DNA of 64,000 nt from Flavobacterium urumqiense. GTDB lineage: Bacteria; Bacteroidota; Bacteroidia; Flavobacteriales; Flavobacteriaceae. The position numbers and the translations under genes were made by a program. Numbering within the stretch: position 1 is the stretch's first letter; each line of letters begins with the position of its first letter. The notes below the pieces were generated by a model, which ran no database searches, had not been told where the DNA came from, and was given only the letters and a program-made list of their open reading frames with translations. Positions 43,413-52,582 of the stretch are shown piece by piece. The stretch lies in contig NZ_FNVP01000007.1 in assembly GCF_900108015.1 (NCBI RefSeq), positions 1 through 64,000 of the forward strand, in the 5' to 3' direction.

Positions 43413-43461
43413 GAAGATTCAGCGAACACCACTTACAATAAAATTAAGTGAGCTAAAAAAG
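43413..43461. repeat. Dispersed repeat, copy 2 (partner at 1-49)
   Basis: A direct copy of bases 1-49, identical in its first 19 positions and its last 15. The preceding 80 bases (43330-43412) resemble the repeats at 10211-10340 and 486-790, including a 25-base exact match at 43381-43405 to 10216-10240. It lies in the gap after the kinase gene, where no gene is broken. Confidence 0.7.
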
Positions 43462-43601
43462 AAAATTAGAAAATCATAATTTTCTAATTTCAAAAAAAAC
43501 GTTAATGTAGACTGAACCCAAAAGTTTCGACTATAGAGAACCTTTTATATTTTTTATTTTAGTTGTTAATGAATTCAAATATGACTTTTTATGAGTTACG
43601 C

Positions 43602-45980
43602 TTAACTGATTTTAAATACCGTCTTATACCATGGTTCTTTTTTTACTTTTACACCATACCCATATCCATATCCATACCCTTTAGTGGAGTCAGTATCATT
43701 AAGAAGCAGGCACATATTAGGCAGCTTTCCTTCTTTATATAAAATATTAGGAATATTCAACATTCGTTTTTCTAAAAAATTAGCACGAGCCACGTAGATA
43801 AAAGTATCTGCATGTTTAGCAATTAGTAATGTATCTGTTACTAAACTTACCGGAGCAGTATCCACAATAATATAATCATACTGCGGTTTTAGTGCTGCAA
43901 AAAGTACATCTACCTTTTTACTCATTAATAACTCCGCCGGATTAGGCGGTATTATTCCTGCGGGTAGTATATGAAAATCTTCAAATCCTTCCTGTTTTAC
44001 AATCAAATCCTCCAGTTTTAAATCTTTCGACGACAAATAATTGGTAAATCCTCTTTCTGGCAAAGTAAAGTATTCGTCCAGTCTTGGATTCCTGATATCC
44101 ATACCGATCAACAACACTTTTTGTCCGGCCAAAGCAAATGTTGCGGCAAGATTAGACGACACAAAGGTCTTCCCTTCCTGAGGGAAAGTAGAAGTCACGA
44201 ATAATGTCTTAGCTCGTCCCTCCTCCGCTTTACTCAGCATAAAATCCAAATTAGTCCGGATGATTCGCAAGGCCTCTGCAGGACTGGTTCTACTTTCTGC
44301 TTTTATAATCTCTGAAGGACTATCCGAAGTTGGAACATCTCCTATAAATGGGATGAGCGTTTTTCCATCTAAGTCCAATCTACTTTTAATTTTAGTATCC
44401 AACAAATCATCCGTGTATATTACAACAAAAGGGATCAGCAATCCCAATAGAAAAGATGTGAGATAGATTGTATTTTTTTTGGGAAAAATAGAATTTTTAT
44501 TTGATTTTGCCGAATCGACCACCCTTGCGTTAGGTTCCGTTGCCGCTAAAGAAATAGCCGTTTCCTCTCTTTTTTGCAACAAATACAAATACAGTTCTTC
44601 CTTGACTTTTTGTTGTCGGGCAATTACCCTAAACTGACGCTCCTGCACCGGAATTTTTCCGATTTTTGTGTTCAGCATATTTTCTTGGCTATTCAAATCT
44701 CTTTTTTGAATATTTAAACTGGATTGCATTCTCAATAAACTAGTCTGAACTGTATTTTTCAATGAGGCAATTTCCTGGTCCAACTTAAGAACAGACGGAT
44801 TCGATAAAGTGGCTGATTTTAGAATTCGGTTCCGATCCAAAACCAACTGATTATAGGACGTAATCAGTCCTGAAGCATCTCCCGCACCAGCTATGATATT
44901 GCTGGGCAATAGATCTGCCTTCGTACTTTTTTTCATAAAATTCAACATAGAAGAAACCACGTTCATCTGAATTTCAGCATCAACGCTCTTTTTCTCGTAC
45001 TCACTGGATCCTTCAATAAAAAGCTTGGCTTCTGAGTCAATATCAGTAACTTTATTAGATTTTTTAAAACTTTCCACATCCTGCTCCACACCTTCCAGCT
45101 CCTGAGTAATCAATTTCAATCGATTCGCAATAAATACAGAAGTATTTTCAGATATGAAATTTTTGTCAGCTGCAGCATTTTCATTATAAATCTGAATCAA
45201 ATTATCTAAGAAAATTTCCGCTTTATTTGTTAATGGATCTGTAATAGAAATTGCGACAACACTGCTCGATTTACTTACAGGCTCAACTTTGACACGAGAC
45301 CTAAAACTAGAAACGACATTATCAAGTGGACTAACTGAAATAGTAAGCGATTTAGCACCATCAGTAAATTGATTTTCTTTTAATCTGGCTTTATTAATGA
45401 TGAGAGGACCAAATTTGGTTGGTATTTGTTCTCCATAATGAAATTCATCTTTAGCACTTAAGATGAGCTTTGAAGGATTGTGAACCGATCGGTCTTCTAA
45501 TTCAAAAACAGTAGCACTTATTTCCTTGAAATTCAAATTAATGGAACTTTCGTAAAAATGCTTGGTTTTTTCCACAAAAAACACTTCAATTGGAGTGTCC
45601 TGATAAACTTCTCTGTCTACAATTTTTCCTTTTACGATTAAAGCAATATTAAGGTTGAGCTTTTTAACGATACTTTCTACCAAAGTCCTTGATTTCAAAA
45701 TTTCAATTTCATTATCTAAGTTACTCTTCATCCCGTTTCCAAGTCCCATATCAGCAAAAGCTGACATCTCAGAAAGCATACCGCCTTTCTGCTCGTCTTT
45801 TACTAATATCGTACTAGAAGCCTGGTATAATGGTAAAGTATACTTTAAATATAAAGAAGCACCCAATAAGCACATACAAATAGTTAACAAAAACCATTTC
45901 CAATGAAACAAATATTTATCCAAGAAGGATTTTAAATCAAAATCTTGCTGTAAACCGTCGTCAAACCTATTATTTCTCAT
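43602..45980 (-). CDS. wzc: Wzc-type bacterial tyrosine kinase / polysaccharide co-polymerase
   Basis: A 792-residue inner-membrane protein joining a Wzz-like transport domain to a BY-kinase. Membrane segments lie near residues 30-50 and 510-530, with a long coiled-coil periplasmic part between. The cytoplasmic kinase has Walker A STFPQEGKT (597-605), Walker A' LLIGMDIRNP (about 623-632) and Walker B YIIVDTAP (703-710). The C-terminal tyrosine cluster is short, GYGYGYGYG with Tyr769, 771, 773 and 775. Autophosphorylation of this tail controls polymerisation in known systems. The gene follows the wza-like lipoprotein gene with a seven-base gap. Confidence 0.95.
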   Translation of the reverse strand: MRNNRFDDGLQQDFDLKSFLDKYLFHWKWFLLTICMCLLGASLYLKYTLPLYQASSTILVKDEQKGGMLSEMSAFADMGLGNGMKSNLDNEIEILKSRTLVESIVKKLNLNIALIVKGKIVDREVYQDTPIEVFFVEKTKHFYESSINLNFKEISATVFELEDRSVHNPSKLILSAKDEFHYGEQIPTKFGPLIINKARLKENQFTDGAKSLTISVSPLDNVVSSFRSRVKVEPVSKSSSVVAISITDPLTNKAEIFLDNLIQIYNENAAADKNFISENTSVFIANRLKLITQELEGVEQDVESFKKSNKVTDIDSEAKLFIEGSSEYEKKSVDAEIQMNVVSSMLNFMKKSTKADLLPSNIIAGAGDASGLITSYNQLVLDRNRILKSATLSNPSVLKLDQEIASLKNTVQTSLLRMQSSLNIQKRDLNSQENMLNTKIGKIPVQERQFRVIARQQKVKEELYLYLLQKREETAISLAATEPNARVVDSAKSNKNSIFPKKNTIYLTSFLLGLLIPFVVIYTDDLLDTKIKSRLDLDGKTLIPFIGDVPTSDSPSEIIKAESRTSPAEALRIIRTNLDFMLSKAEEGRAKTLFVTSTFPQEGKTFVSSNLAATFALAGQKVLLIGMDIRNPRLDEYFTLPERGFTNYLSSKDLKLEDLIVKQEGFEDFHILPAGIIPPNPAELLMSKKVDVLFAALKPQYDYIIVDTAPVSLVTDTLLIAKHADTFIYVARANFLEKRMLNIPNILYKEGKLPNMCLLLNDTDSTKGYGYGYGYGVKVKKEPWYKTVFKIS

Positions 45981-45987
45981 TTAAAAT

Positions 45988-46767
45988 TTATTTTGTAGTC
46001 GCAATTATTAGTGAAATAACAGTAATCAATATGGATGTAATAGAAAATATCAGTCCCGTGTTAGCCCCTACTGTAGATGAGCCGATTTTGGTTTTGTTTG
46101 GCTCCACATAGATCACATCATTTTGAGCCATGTAATAGAACGGCGATTGAATAAAATCAGCTTTGGTGATATCGACTCTGTTATAGGATTTTACACCATC
46201 TATTTCTCTGATAATTAAAATATTATTTCTCTTTCCAAAAATACTTAAATCTTTAGCCATCGTTAGGGCTTCAATCAAGGTAATTCTGTCGGAAGCAACG
46301 GCATAAGTCCCGGGCGAATTCACCTCGCCCTGCACTGAAACTTTAAAATTCAAGATACGAAGATTAATAATTGGGTTCTTAACATACACAGCTATTTTAT
46401 CCTGCAACAGTCGAAGAACTTCAGAACGGGTTAAACCGCTAATTTTTAATTGTCCTAAAATTGGAAAATCAATATTACCTTTGGAATCTACCAAATACGA
46501 CTGTACCGTTTGCGGTCCAGCAGCTGCTTTAGAACCGGAAGTTGATCCCAAATTAAAAGGCATGGCTACTTCGGCTTCTTCGGCAGAAACAGTAATTATC
46601 AATAAATCATCGGGTTGAATTCTAATTTCATAGGAAGTTGACTTTTCGGCAGGAGTCAAACTATCAATATTCTGATAGTAAACCACATCTTTTTTGGAGG
46701 CGCAGGAAAAAAGTAATAAAAGTAAAAACAATGCAATTGTTTTTTGTAGTAAAGAAATATATTTCAT
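45988..46767 (-). CDS. Wza-like polysaccharide export lipoprotein
   Basis: A 259-residue outer-membrane-directed lipoprotein: the signal sequence ends LLLLLFSCASK with the lipidated Cys at about position 22. The export domain starts YEIRIQPDDLLIITV, followed by one SLBB-like repeat (NFKVSVQGEVNSPGTYAV) and PFYYMAQNDVIYVEPNK. It is shorter than E. coli Wza and, as in many Bacteroidetes proteins, ends with a hydrophobic segment (GLIFSITSILITVISLIIATTK). It forms a two-gene unit with wzc, preceded by a good -7 box. It probably makes the export channel for the locus at 47-64 kb. Confidence 0.93.
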   Translation of the reverse strand: MKYISLLQKTIALFLLLLLFSCASKKDVVYYQNIDSLTPAEKSTSYEIRIQPDDLLIITVSAEEAEVAMPFNLGSTSGSKAAAGPQTVQSYLVDSKGNIDFPILGQLKISGLTRSEVLRLLQDKIAVYVKNPIINLRILNFKVSVQGEVNSPGTYAVASDRITLIEALTMAKDLSIFGKRNNILIIREIDGVKSYNRVDITKADFIQSPFYYMAQNDVIYVEPNKTKIGSSTVGANTGLIFSITSILITVISLIIATTK

Positions 46768-47272
46768 AGGTTGCTATTTTATTGTTTTTTAATGATCAGA
46801 TGTAATTTTCATAATATCATTTATCTTTGTAACAATGTGATTTTTATGTTCTTTTGTATGATTTTAATTTTTAAAAGTTGCAAATATAGGTAATAAAAAT
46901 TGTATCAGAACCAGAAAAACGACCTCATCGGTATGCTAAATTTTATATAATTTACGGATTATGTGTTACTAAAACAATTCCAAATTGCAAAATTTAGTAT
47001 CATCATACTTCGTCTGTTTAGTTTTTGATAGTAATTTTCGTAAGTTCCAGTAATTCTTTCCCGGACAATAGCCTAAACAATTAACCACTAAATAATTAGC
47101 TACTAAATAATAATAATAATAAAGAGGCTTCAACCAAACACTGAAAACTGAAAACTGACCACTAAACCTAATTCCTGAAAACTGACCACTGATCACTGAT
47201 CACTGATCACTAAAAACTAATCCCTGAACACTGAACACTAAAAACTGAACACTAAAAACTGAACACTGATCA
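46768..47272. other. 505-base gene-free gap: promoter region plus 7-bp repeat array
   Basis: Contains the candidate promoter of the wza-wzc pair (46881-46888) near the left and a heptanucleotide array (47138-47275) at the right. An open frame of 75 codons on the minus strand (46969-47196) runs through the repeats and is low in complexity, so I do not regard it as a gene. Nothing else was seen. Confidence 0.65.
46881..46888 (-). promoter_or_regulatory. Candidate -7 box for wza-wzc
   Basis: The minus strand reads TATATTTGC, a perfect match to TAnnTTTG. The -33 TTTG is not clear, with TTCTG about 22 bases upstream. The wza-like start codon lies some 115 bases downstream. This is the best promoter match in the window. 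Confidence 0.45.
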
Positions 47273-47275
47273 CTA
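47138..47275. repeat. Heptanucleotide array 5 (CTGANNA), overlapping the WbaP-like stop codon
   Basis: About eighteen degenerate units (CTGATCA, CTGAACA, CTGAAAA, CTGACCA, with CTAAAAA variants) form a 7-base period. The array runs right into the TAG of the sugar transferase gene (47273-47275), so the stop codon itself is part of the repeat. Confidence 0.75.
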
Positions 47276-48691
47276 ATAAGCCTTCTCCTCTCCCTTAAAC
47301 ACATTAAAAACAGTTCGATAAATAATTTTCAGGTCTAACAAAAGACTCCAGTTTTCGATATACCAAATATCATAATCCACTCGGTCTTTCATTTCGATCA
47401 ATTCTTTTGTCTCTCCGCGAAAACCGTTTACCTGTGCCCAGCCTGAAATTCCAGGCTTAGCGTAATGACGCACCAGGTAATTGTTGATTAATTCTGAATA
47501 TTGTTCGGTATGGATCAACATATGAGGTCGTGGACCAACTACGGACATAGTTCCCCAAAAAACATTAAAAAATTGCGGTAATTCATCGATGTTGGTTCTG
47601 CGCATAAATACTCCCAGTTTAGTTACTCTTTTGTCACCAAGTGTTGCCTGTAACTCATCTGCAGCAGAATTCACCCGCATCGTACGGAATTTTAAGCACC
47701 AAAATTCCTTATTATCTCTACCGGAGCGCTTCTGTCTAAAAAAAATGGGCCCGGGAGAATCCAATTTAATTAGTATGATCATTATAGGGAACAGCCAGGG
47801 AAAAATCAAAACAATTACTCCAAGGGAAAAACATATATCAACTGTTTTTTTTAACAAACGATTAAGTGACCCTTCCAAAGGCTCTTTGCGCAACATCAAT
47901 ACTGGCGTATTTTCGTAAAAAGTGATTTCTACCTTACGGGAATGGGTGTATTGCTGGAAATCAGGAATGAATTTTATGCGCACCATATTCCTTTCACATA
48001 AAGCCGTTAATTGCTGGATTATTTTAATATGATCAATGTGCAGTGCTATGTACATTTCATCGATATTGTTAGTGCTGATATATCCTTGAATAGTATCAAA
48101 TCCTCCTAATATAGGGGCTCCTATTGGCGCAAATGGATCTACTTTATCATCAAAAAACCCCAAGATACGGTACCCGTAAGTCAAATCTTTTGACAATATT
48201 TTTCGCATGTTTTCGCCCGCATCATTTGCGCCTACTATAATTACGTTTTTGAAATTATATCCTTGGATCCTAATATACTTTAAAAATTTCATGAACAGCA
48301 CACGGAACACAAAAAGCAAGATAAAAAAAATCAAATAGAAATATAGGATCCGCAAACGGGAAATCTCAGCATATTTCAAAACAGTCACAAATACCGCAAT
48401 CAAAGATACATGAATCGCAATATGCTTAATCATCCTTATCAATATGGACTCAATACGCTCGATCCGGATGATTCTATAGGCGTCTTTGTAGAGCAATAAA
48501 ATAACCCAAAACAGATTCGATAATAAAGAAACGGTTCTCACTTCCTTAAGATGCATCCGGTCTAAACTCTGATAACGAATCAGAAAGGATAGAATAATCG
48601 CTCCGTTCATTAGCACAAGATCCCATAGTACAAAAACAAGTTTGAAATAACGAGAAAAACGGTAAGTGGAAAGTTCTTTTAATAATGACAT
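47273..48691 (-). CDS. Undecaprenyl-phosphate hexose-1-phosphate transferase (WbaP/WcaJ family)
   Basis: The initiating enzyme for the exopolysaccharide/capsule locus; it links hexose 1-phosphate, often glucose or galactose, to undecaprenyl phosphate. The 472-residue protein has four N-terminal membrane helices (about 15-125), a CoA-binding-like middle domain (NVIIVGANDAGENMRKI near 150), and a fifth hydrophobic segment near 290. The C-terminal catalytic domain has FFRQKRSGRDNKEFWCLKFR, the Asp-Glu in TNIDELPQFFNVFWG and MSVVGPRPHM. It ends the region A block and is followed by a 7-bp repeat array and the export genes. Confidence 0.93.
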   Translation of the reverse strand: MSLLKELSTYRFSRYFKLVFVLWDLVLMNGAIILSFLIRYQSLDRMHLKEVRTVSLLSNLFWVILLLYKDAYRIIRIERIESILIRMIKHIAIHVSLIAVFVTVLKYAEISRLRILYFYLIFFILLFVFRVLFMKFLKYIRIQGYNFKNVIIVGANDAGENMRKILSKDLTYGYRILGFFDDKVDPFAPIGAPILGGFDTIQGYISTNNIDEMYIALHIDHIKIIQQLTALCERNMVRIKFIPDFQQYTHSRKVEITFYENTPVLMLRKEPLEGSLNRLLKKTVDICFSLGVIVLIFPWLFPIMIILIKLDSPGPIFFRQKRSGRDNKEFWCLKFRTMRVNSAADELQATLGDKRVTKLGVFMRRTNIDELPQFFNVFWGTMSVVGPRPHMLIHTEQYSELINNYLVRHYAKPGISGWAQVNGFRGETKELIEMKDRVDYDIWYIENWSLLLDLKIIYRTVFNVFKGEEKAY

Positions 48692-48760
48692 ACAAAATGG
48701 TGCATTTATTGGATAACTTAATTAAAAATTAATTTAATTCGATTTGTGATTAGATATGAA

Positions 48761-48768
48761 CGAATATA
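48761..48768 (-). promoter_or_regulatory. Candidate -7 box for the WbaP-like gene
   Basis: The minus strand reads TATATTCG, one mismatch from TAnnTTTG, about 70 bases before the ATG at 48691. TTTGGG occurs upstream but at a spacing of 12 rather than 19 bases. Weak evidence. Confidence 0.3.
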
Positions 48769-48793
48769 CGAAATGAATCCCAAAGGGGATTTT

Positions 48794-49540
48794 TTACTTT
48801 TTTATATATTGAACTACGGCATTTAATTTTTTAAGAAAAACAGTGCGCACGGCTGAAAGTTGATGGTATTTATAAATCCTGTAATCCTCATACAAAACTT
48901 CTAAAGCTCTTTTATAACTGGTACTTAATCCACCCATTCTCATTTTTACTATATATTCATTAAGATATGTTACGTTTATTTTGTGCTTGTATAAATAACG
49001 CAAAAGGAACTCTGTATCAGAAGCTATCTTAAAATCTAAGTTATAATAACCATAGCTGTCAATAAGGGATTTCTTAAGATAAACGGTGGGATGCAACGGC
49101 AACCAACCCGATTTAATTTTTTTCAAATCGTAAGAACCACCTATACGGTTCCGAACAATCCTTTCTTTAGTATCATTAGAAATATAAATGCCGTTCCCAT
49201 ACAGACCATCGGTCTCGGGAGCGCTTTTAAAAGCCTCAACAATTTTGGAAACAACGGAAAAATCGTAAAATTCATCATCAGAATGCATCAATCCTACAAT
49301 ATCCCCAGTGGCCAAACGCAATCCTTTATTGATAGCATCGTACATGCCCCTATCAGGTTCCGAAATATAAGTTGCAATTTTATCCGAATAGGATTGAATA
49401 ATTTCCTTTGTTCCATCAGTCGAATTCCCGTCAATGACGATATATTCAATATTCGGATAATCCTGTCCTAAAACACTTTTTATCGATTGTTCGATGGTAG
49501 CTTTTCGGTTGTAACAAACTGTAATAATGGAAACGCGCAT
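48794..49540 (-). CDS. GT2 glycosyltransferase (WcaA/WcaE-like)
   Basis: A 248-residue GT-A enzyme of the exopolysaccharide locus. The sequence VSIITVCYNRKATIEQSIKSV opens the donor fold. YIVIDGNSTDGTKEII, ISEPDRGMYDAINKGLRLATGDIVGLMHSDDEF supply the metal-binding Asp-Asp and the fold core; GGLSTSY near the C-terminus is common in this subgroup. The pattern SEPDRGMYDAINKG is shared by colanic-acid-type WcaE and similar transferases. It is the last transferase gene before the WbaP-like gene. Sugar specificity unknown. Confidence 0.88.
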   Translation of the reverse strand: MRVSIITVCYNRKATIEQSIKSVLGQDYPNIEYIVIDGNSTDGTKEIIQSYSDKIATYISEPDRGMYDAINKGLRLATGDIVGLMHSDDEFYDFSVVSKIVEAFKSAPETDGLYGNGIYISNDTKERIVRNRIGGSYDLKKIKSGWLPLHPTVYLKKSLIDSYGYYNLDFKIASDTEFLLRYLYKHKINVTYLNEYIVKMRMGGLSTSYKRALEVLYEDYRIYKYHQLSAVRTVFLKKLNAVVQYIKK

Positions 49541-49553
49541 TATTTTTTAAATT

Positions 49554-50120
49554 TTACCAACGATTTTTTATTAACTCAGCAGGATTCCCGCGATAAATTC
49601 CATTTCCTTCTAATGATTGCGTTACTACTGAACCTGCAGAGACAACAGTATCAGTATCTATAGACACATTAGGCCCAACAAACGAACTCGCACCTATCCA
49701 GCAACCATCCTCAAGAGTAATGGGACCGTTACGATACGGCATTGAAGGACCTTTATAATCATGATTCCCACCGCATATAAAAGCTCGCTGACTTATACAA
49801 ACATTATTACCTATCGTCAATGACTCAAAGTTTAATAGAAATACTTCTTCACCTATCCAAACGTTGTTTCCAATGATTAATTTCCATGGGAAATGAATAT
49901 TTACTCGAGGCTTTACAACTACTCCTTTTCCAATTTTAGCGCCAAAAACACGCAATACCATTACTTTAAAACGGGAAGGATACGGAATCGCAGAAAGAAA
50001 GAAAATTATTTTAACCAGATACCACATCATTTCAGTTAATTTTCGAACACCTCGGTCTAAACCAATATTTGCGTTAAAATGTGATAAATTCACTTTGGAT
50101 TCCATTTTTTTATCTTGCAT
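49554..50120 (-). CDS. WcaF-like colanic-acid-type acetyltransferase
   Basis: A 188-residue hexapeptide protein. Hydrophobic residues around 30-45 are followed by RVFGAKIGKGVVVKPRVNIHFPWKLIIGNNVWIGEEV, the usual start of WcaF-type transferases. The likely catalytic His is in ICGGNHDYKGPSMPYRNGPI, and repeats end GCWIGASSFVGPNVSIDTDTVVSAGSVV with YRGNPAELIKNRW. It adjoins a GT4 gene upstream and the GT2 gene downstream, consistent with O-acetylation of the exopolysaccharide. A start at the internal MESK is possible. Confidence 0.88.
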   Translation of the reverse strand: MQDKKMESKVNLSHFNANIGLDRGVRKLTEMMWYLVKIIFFLSAIPYPSRFKVMVLRVFGAKIGKGVVVKPRVNIHFPWKLIIGNNVWIGEEVFLLNFESLTIGNNVCISQRAFICGGNHDYKGPSMPYRNGPITLEDGCWIGASSFVGPNVSIDTDTVVSAGSVVTQSLEGNGIYRGNPAELIKNRW

Positions 50121-50124
50121 TTCT

Positions 50125-51297
50125 TTATAAATTCTTCAACGTATCGAAGAACACCTGCGCGCAGTATTCAACATCAAATTTATTCTCATAGGTAGTAAAA
50201 GCGTGGTTCCCTTTAATTTTAAGAGCGGAATCGGTTAAAAGAGCCATATTCGCAAGTTGTTTCTTAATCGAGTTCTCGGTCACATCATCGAGTATCCATG
50301 CCCCATTTCCGTCTGTAATTTTCCTCCAGATATTAATGTTTTTGGTTATCAGAACTGGTTTTTCACAGGCCATAGCCTCTACAATGGCAATTCCGAAATT
50401 TTCCTGATGACTGGGCAGTAAATACCCTTCACATCCGTAAAAGGCACCCCATTTACTATCACCCGTTAGCATTCCTGTGAAATGAATATGTGTATTACTA
50501 CTTGCTTTGCGCATCATTTTTTGTGCATACCCACTGTCGGTAGGTCCGGCAACAAGAAGTTCCGGTAACAAATGGTTTTCGGCGGTCAATTGATTATATG
50601 CATCGATTAATACATCTATTCCTTTTTTAGGATCAATTCTGCTGAGAAAAAGCCAATATTTTTTAGCTTTTATGGCTGGACATAATTCTTCAAAAGCGGT
50701 TTTCATACAAGTCCTGTAAACGGGTGGTCTCTGAATACCATACCCCACATTGATCTCTTTTTTGGGTTGGTATCCCTTAAAGGTAGTCCTGGCCAGCAAC
50801 AACTCCTCCTCACAGGTAAAAAAAACGGCATCAACCGCGTTTAGAGCTCTTTTTTCAGTCAGGCGCCAAACAACTTCATTACGCAGCGCTTTCATTTTCC
50901 GGTCAGTCGCTTTTTGGAAATAAGGATCTAACATTCCATGAGGCATTATGACCACTTTGGGAACTTTTTTATTATGTTTTTTAAGAATTTTAATTGCTTT
51001 GTACACTGCATAATTATGATACTGCCATATCCCGTGAACACTCACAAAATCAAATCTTTCTAAATTTAAGAGCAGCCATCTTAAAAGAACAGGACTGTAT
51101 TGAAAAGAAGTCTTCCCGCTCCCTAATTTATTAATAAAAAGTTTTTCATCTAAACCATAATCCTGGTTCACATCATCCAGACAAACAACCTCAACGTACA
51201 ATCCTAGTTTCATATTAAAGGAACATAAATTCCGAAGACCTTGCGAAGGCCCTCCGGTTTTAGGATCCATGGAGGTGATGACGTGTAGTATTTTCAT
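50125..51297 (-). CDS. GT4-family glycosyltransferase
   Basis: A 390-residue GT-B enzyme that would add a sugar to the lipid-linked unit. The N-terminal acceptor domain starts MKILHVITSMDPKTGGPSQGLRN with the Gly-rich loop of GT4. FLSRIDPKKGIDVLIDAYNQL begins the donor domain. The E-x7-E motif is represented by LLPSHQENFGIAIVEAMACEKPVLIT. It adjoins the WcaF-like gene (four-base gap). It belongs to a run of retaining transferases building the repeat of region A. Confidence 0.9.
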   Translation of the reverse strand: MKILHVITSMDPKTGGPSQGLRNLCSFNMKLGLYVEVVCLDDVNQDYGLDEKLFINKLGSGKTSFQYSPVLLRWLLLNLERFDFVSVHGIWQYHNYAVYKAIKILKKHNKKVPKVVIMPHGMLDPYFQKATDRKMKALRNEVVWRLTEKRALNAVDAVFFTCEEELLLARTTFKGYQPKKEINVGYGIQRPPVYRTCMKTAFEELCPAIKAKKYWLFLSRIDPKKGIDVLIDAYNQLTAENHLLPELLVAGPTDSGYAQKMMRKASSNTHIHFTGMLTGDSKWGAFYGCEGYLLPSHQENFGIAIVEAMACEKPVLITKNINIWRKITDGNGAWILDDVTENSIKKQLANMALLTDSALKIKGNHAFTTYENKFDVEYCAQVFFDTLKNL

Positions 51298-51327
51298 ATA
51301 AAGTGAGGGGGTGAAATTTTTATTTTT

Positions 51328-52497
51328 TTATCTAATGGGCAAAATGGATTGGTAGACTTTTTCTATAGAATCCAATGAAAGTGTGGTATCGAATCGCTTG
51401 ATACTTTCAAATCCAGCATCCAAACAAACTTTTTTTTGTTCATCCGATAGTTGGACAATGTTTGTAATTTGTTGGGACGCATCCACGGCCCAATCCTGCA
51501 CCAACAACTCGTCAAAGGGTCGCTTAGGTATCAAAAAAAAGTTAGCTTCACCTATAACTTCGGTCATGGGTGCCACATCAGTTGTGATAACAGGACAACC
51601 GCATGCCATAGCTTCAGCAATGGGCCAGCCAAAACCCTCGTCTAAGGAAGGGAACAATAAACAACTGGCACCCGAGTACGCTTCATTGATAAAAGTATCA
51701 GGCAGGCCTGTGATAAAATGAATGTCTTTTTTGAATGCAGAATTTTGATGAGCCGCCTCCAATTCTTCGGAAGGATCAGAACCAACCAACAAAAGTGGTA
51801 AACTGTCAGTACTATTGGAACGCCAGGCTGTATAAATTTCAATCACACCTTTCCGGTTTTTATAAAATTGATTACCTCCTACATGTAGCACATAGCCATT
51901 TACAAGGTTAATCTGTACTTCCTTTCCTAAAACAGTGCGTGATAAATGAGTATCGAGTACTTCAAACGGGCGGTTCATTCCGTTATAGCAAACTACTGAA
52001 GTTTCAATATTACCTTGATGAAGTAAATGCAAATCATCTTGTGTTTTTTGGGATATCGAAATAAAATTCTTTCCTTTTGAAAAACCATTTCTGATAAAAT
52101 TCTGATACATCTTACCGGTAAAACTCGTTTGGTTTTCTGGAATATTCCCCAGAGCTGAATTTAAAGCTAGAAAATCATGACAATGTACAACATGAGGCCT
52201 ATTCTTAACCAACGGAACCCAAGGTCCCAGTGCTTGATCGGCAAAAACGAAAAGTGTATTAGCAGCGCAATGCTTCAATTTGAATTGCACTTCAAATGGA
52301 AACATTATGTATTGATCCACATAGCCTAACCATTTTTTAATAGCGCCTTTTAGCGGTAGATTATAAAAACGGGCTTTAGGCATCCAAATTTGAACACGGT
52401 GCTCCCTGTGCTTCATTCCCTCAGCAATCATATTGGCATAGCGAGGCATACTTTGCGAACCTAGAAAAGTGGGATGAACAAATAGAATAATTTGCAT
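51328..52497 (-). CDS. GT4-family glycosyltransferase
   Basis: A GT-B enzyme of 389 residues from the ATG at 52495-52497 (MQIILFVHPTFLGSQSMPRY); an upstream reading would use TTG. VVHCHDFLALNSALG in the N-terminal half and YVLHVGGNQFYKNRKGVIEIY at the start of the donor domain fit the family. SCLLFPSLDEGFGWPIAEAMACGCPVITTDVAP supplies the GT4 E-x7-E pocket. It is separate from its neighbours by gaps of about 30 and 85 bases. Specificity unknown. Confidence 0.9.
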   Translation of the reverse strand: MQIILFVHPTFLGSQSMPRYANMIAEGMKHREHRVQIWMPKARFYNLPLKGAIKKWLGYVDQYIMFPFEVQFKLKHCAANTLFVFADQALGPWVPLVKNRPHVVHCHDFLALNSALGNIPENQTSFTGKMYQNFIRNGFSKGKNFISISQKTQDDLHLLHQGNIETSVVCYNGMNRPFEVLDTHLSRTVLGKEVQINLVNGYVLHVGGNQFYKNRKGVIEIYTAWRSNSTDSLPLLLVGSDPSEELEAAHQNSAFKKDIHFITGLPDTFINEAYSGASCLLFPSLDEGFGWPIAEAMACGCPVITTDVAPMTEVIGEANFFLIPKRPFDELLVQDWAVDASQQITNIVQLSDEQKKVCLDAGFESIKRFDTTLSLDSIEKVYQSILPIR

Positions 52498-52582
52498 AAA
52501 ATTAGCCTTTAAGGACAATCTAAATATATTCGATTTAAATTTTCTTTGATTTTAATTGTACAAAGTTTAATAACGAAAAATT

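Larger units (their letters stand above)
42645..43601. other. 957-base gene-free gap between the Wzc-type kinase and OPX genes
   Basis: The largest gap in the window. It has a candidate promoter (-7 box 42898-42905) and a structured leader (42710-42766) for the downstream OPX gene, a terminator-like hairpin (43224-43262) and dispersed repeats (43330-43461). Two plus-strand open frames (42668-42892 and 43032-43241) lack family signatures and are probably not genes. The last codons of the second read GEREVFEEYVKRKTV, which looks protein-like and might be a remnant of an older gene. Confidence 0.6.

Noticed and set aside
46969..47196. 75-codon minus-strand open frame
   Set aside because: It runs through the 7-bp repeat array and A+T-rich DNA, has low complexity and no motif.
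47138..47275. Possible CRISPR-like array
   Set aside because: The period is 7 bases with no unique spacers and no cas gene nearby; it is a simple degenerate repeat.
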